Origin: Magnolia sinica
Taxonomy: Eukaryota > Streptophyta > Magnoliopsida > Magnoliales > Magnoliaceae
Reading direction: 5' to 3'
DNA: 64,000 nt
Assembly (NCBI RefSeq): GCF_029962835.1
Contig: NC_080588.1
Span: forward strand, 67,376,501-67,440,500
Shown: piece after piece, positions 61,781-64,000 of the stretch
How positions within the stretch are numbered: the first letter of the stretch is position 1
Layout: each line of letters starts with the position of its first letter
The notes under the pieces: generated by a model
The model's input: the letters and a program-made list of their open reading frames with translations, nothing else
The model's database searches: none
What the model was told of the DNA's origin: nothing
Position numbers and translations under genes: made by a program

Positions 61781-62500
61781 CCGTATCGGTTACAGTGGCC
61801 GTAACGGTCACCACCATTACCTATACGACAATCGGCTGTAACGGCTGATACAAGGGCGTAACGACTGTTACGAACCGCATAACGGTTGGCAATTTTCTTT
61901 TGTTTGAAAATTTTTGAAAAAATATCTAGAAAATCCAAAATAATGCAAATATTCCAAATATTTATTCATTTTTTGTTTTGAAGAAGTTTATGGTAGTGTA
62001 ACGGTCCACTCTTTGGTGAGAGTATTGTATCAGGTTGTTTAGTGAATTTGTGAACATGATTATATGTCTCTAATGTTTACACATTGCAATCAAGCATTAG
62101 AACTAGAAATCATTAAAAAGGCATAATCTCTACTTTTTCAATTTTTTGAAAGAAAAAAAAATCGGAGCTTCTATTCGCTCAAATTACTTTTATCTACGGT
62201 TTTAATCTTAAAAACTATAGTAAGAGTGGTTGAAATCTGTTGTAAAATGATCTAAGAGGGTTTTTGGAATGATAAAAGTGAAAAAATGTGGAGAAAAATG
62301 AATTTAAATAGAAAAAAAGTTGTGGTTTTTTGACTATTACGGGGGTAACGGTCATTATGCCTCATAACATCGTTTATGGCCACGATAATGACTGATATGG
62401 TCCCAAAAAACCAACCACCCCATTTCACCCCTGCATTGCGTAACGGTCATGGCCGTTATACGTATCAGTCTTTACGGGTGTAACATAACGGATACGGAAC
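61775..62500. mobile_element. CGTAACGG-rich MITE-like element
   Basis: The inverted ends are TTCCGTATCGGTTACAGTGG (61778) and CATAACGGATACGGAA near 62500. Between them the motif GTAACGG or its inverse occurs about ten times near both ends, and the centre is AT-rich. It interrupts the 5' end of the RTE endonuclease frame. No transposase and no clear target duplication. Confidence 0.65.
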
Positions 62501-62504
62501 ACCT

Positions 62505-63690
62505 CTGGCAAGATGAATGCTATTCTCGTGGAAGTGTCTATTAGTTGTATTAGAATGTATAATTTGGCTATGGATATCATTTCCTTGCCTTTTCTCCTCA
62601 AATAGCTCCAAAATTTGGAAGAATTGAACTGATCCTACGACTGTCATATATTTCAACAATAGTGTTGCTATTGCATGAATTGAATGAGTTGATTGAATGC
62701 TTTGACAACTACATAATCTTCGGGATTGCCATTGGGACTAGCCAATTGGATTAAGTAGATTAGCAAATTGTGTTCTTCTTGGCCCCACGTTCCATCATGT
62801 TTTTAGGGTGGTAATGTGGAGGTTGTTGTTCTGCCCTATAAAGGGGTTCGAGGGCTCCTATTGGTGTTCAAGAATAGTTTCTCAATGTTTTGATTCCACT
62901 ACTGTTTTTTTGATAAGATTCTACTTGCCAATGAGAAAAAAACCAAATAGGATTTGCAATGGGACATTCTTTAGAAAATAAATTTTCCATTTTTTAAGTG
63001 AATAGAATGGTGAATGAAAACAAAAAATATTGCAAAAATACTTTTTCTTTTAAATTTCATATTTATTAAAAAAGTTGCAAATCTCACTCCATTTCTGCAC
63101 TTCTTCTTCATTTATTTCCTTCAATTGATTGTAAATCCCAAAGAAGAAGATATTACGTTTTCTTTTCGCCTTCTTCTTGCCTGGCTTCCTTTGGTCCAAG
63201 TTGGAGAAAGAAAACTTGGGTGAATAGTATGGAGAAAGAAAACATAAAATATTGCAAAAATCTTTGTTCCTTTTTACTTCATATTTATTAAAAATGTTGC
63301 AAATCTCACTCCTTTTCCGCACTTCTTTCTTCTTCATTTATTTCCTTCAATTGATTGTAAACCCCAAAGAAGAAGATATTACGTTATCTTTTCGTCTTCT
63401 TCTTGCCTGGCTTCCTTCAGTCCAAGTTTGATTTTCTTGGCTTGTATCTAGAGTCTGTTTTTGAATTAGAATGTTTTGAAAACCCAATGGGATGTGCAAT
63501 TCTGGTACTTTTATGAATGATTGTCTAGTAGTTGTATCAGAATGTATAGTTTAGCTATAAATGTAATTTCCGTGCCTCTTATTATATCCTTAAATAGCTC
63601 CAAACTCGATGGTCATATATTTTGATGGGATTGATGCCATTCCATGAGCGAGTGAATTGGACATTTTGACAAACTCCATTACGTTGGGGT
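62505..63690. repeat. Nested tandem duplications at the right edge
   Basis: An outer pair, about 62505-62740 and 63505-63690, shares TAGTTGTATTAGAATGTATA, AAATAGCTCCAAA and GTCATATATTT. Between them an inner pair of about 226 bases (about 63005-63205 and 63230-63430) shares ATATTGCAAAAAT, GTTGCAAATCTCACTCC, TTGATTGTAAATCCCAAAGA and TTCTTCTTGCCTGGCTTCC. No exon or domain is recognised. The inner pair is the more similar, so it is the younger. Confidence 0.75.
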
Positions 63691-64000
63691 GGGAGGCACT
63701 CTCAAAGTGTCCTGCAAAAGCCATCTCTATTGGGATTCTCTTTTGGGCTTATCACGGGCACAATTAACCTTGGAGGCTTAACTTTTGTATTGTGAGATAG
63801 ATTGTGGGGTTTGAGGTTAAACATGTTGTTTTCTTTGATTTTTCTTTTTGATTGAGGATGGATTTCTAATGATGCTAAGGTAATTGCATACACTATTGCT
63901 AAAGAGGGTGCTAGCTGTGGGCTTCTTTATTTCGAAAAATCATTGCCTTGTTCATTCTTTCTAAAAACTTATAGTTATCCACAAAAAATGTAAGTTAGGA
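63691..64000. other. No feature recognised at the right edge
   Basis: About 300 bases without a supported exon or repeat terminus; probably still inside the long first intron. Confidence 0.4.

Overview
This window is nuclear DNA of a flowering plant. The two recognisable genes are plant-type (a chloroplast sulfolipid enzyme and a plant form of the ribosome-biogenesis protein neuroguidin), introns are small and GT-AG, and the space between genes is packed with plant transposons: LTR elements, L1 and RTE LINEs, tRNA-derived SINEs, and hAT, Mutator-like and Tourist-like MITEs. The very abundant MITE type rich in GTGGGCC and CCGTCCATCC motifs suggests to me a magnoliid (Magnolia, Liriodendron or Cinnamomum kind). 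That is memory-based inference, not something I could search.

Layout. 1-6450: an eight-exon neuroguidin-like gene on the minus strand (CDS 1367-4709), with a probable 5' noncoding exon at 6304-6450 and a SINE in one intron. 6459-9120: MITEs and a cluster of five SINEs. 9121-9540: a copy of the neuroguidin 3' flank. 9906-12614: SQD1 (UDP-sulfoquinovose synthase), minus strand, two exons, apparently intact, with a SINE just after its stop codon. 13100-17660: broken L1 LINE sequence carrying a hAT insertion. 17668-19022: a copy of the neuroguidin first intron and 5' exon. 19180-20730: MITEs. 20823-33490: a broken Ty3/Gypsy Tat-type element of 12.7 kb with two other LTRs nested in it. 33500-56600: no host gene seen; RTE LINE end, hAT elements, many MITEs (some nested), a 3.1 kb solo LTR. 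56620-56898: promoter, upstream ORF and first coding exon of a plus-strand gene whose remaining exons I cannot find. 57000-64000: probably the first intron of that gene, filled with a broken Gypsy fragment, RTE LINE pieces, a CGTAACGG-rich MITE and tandem duplications.

The most interesting point is architectural. SQD1 sits between two blocks, in the same order and orientation, that are copies of the 3' flank and the 5' end of the neighbouring neuroguidin gene. SQD1 therefore occupies the footprint of a duplicated neuroguidin locus whose own coding body is gone, and it may use neuroguidin-derived start or end signals. I found no new defence, toxin, CRISPR or metabolic system. All sequence identities given are by eye.
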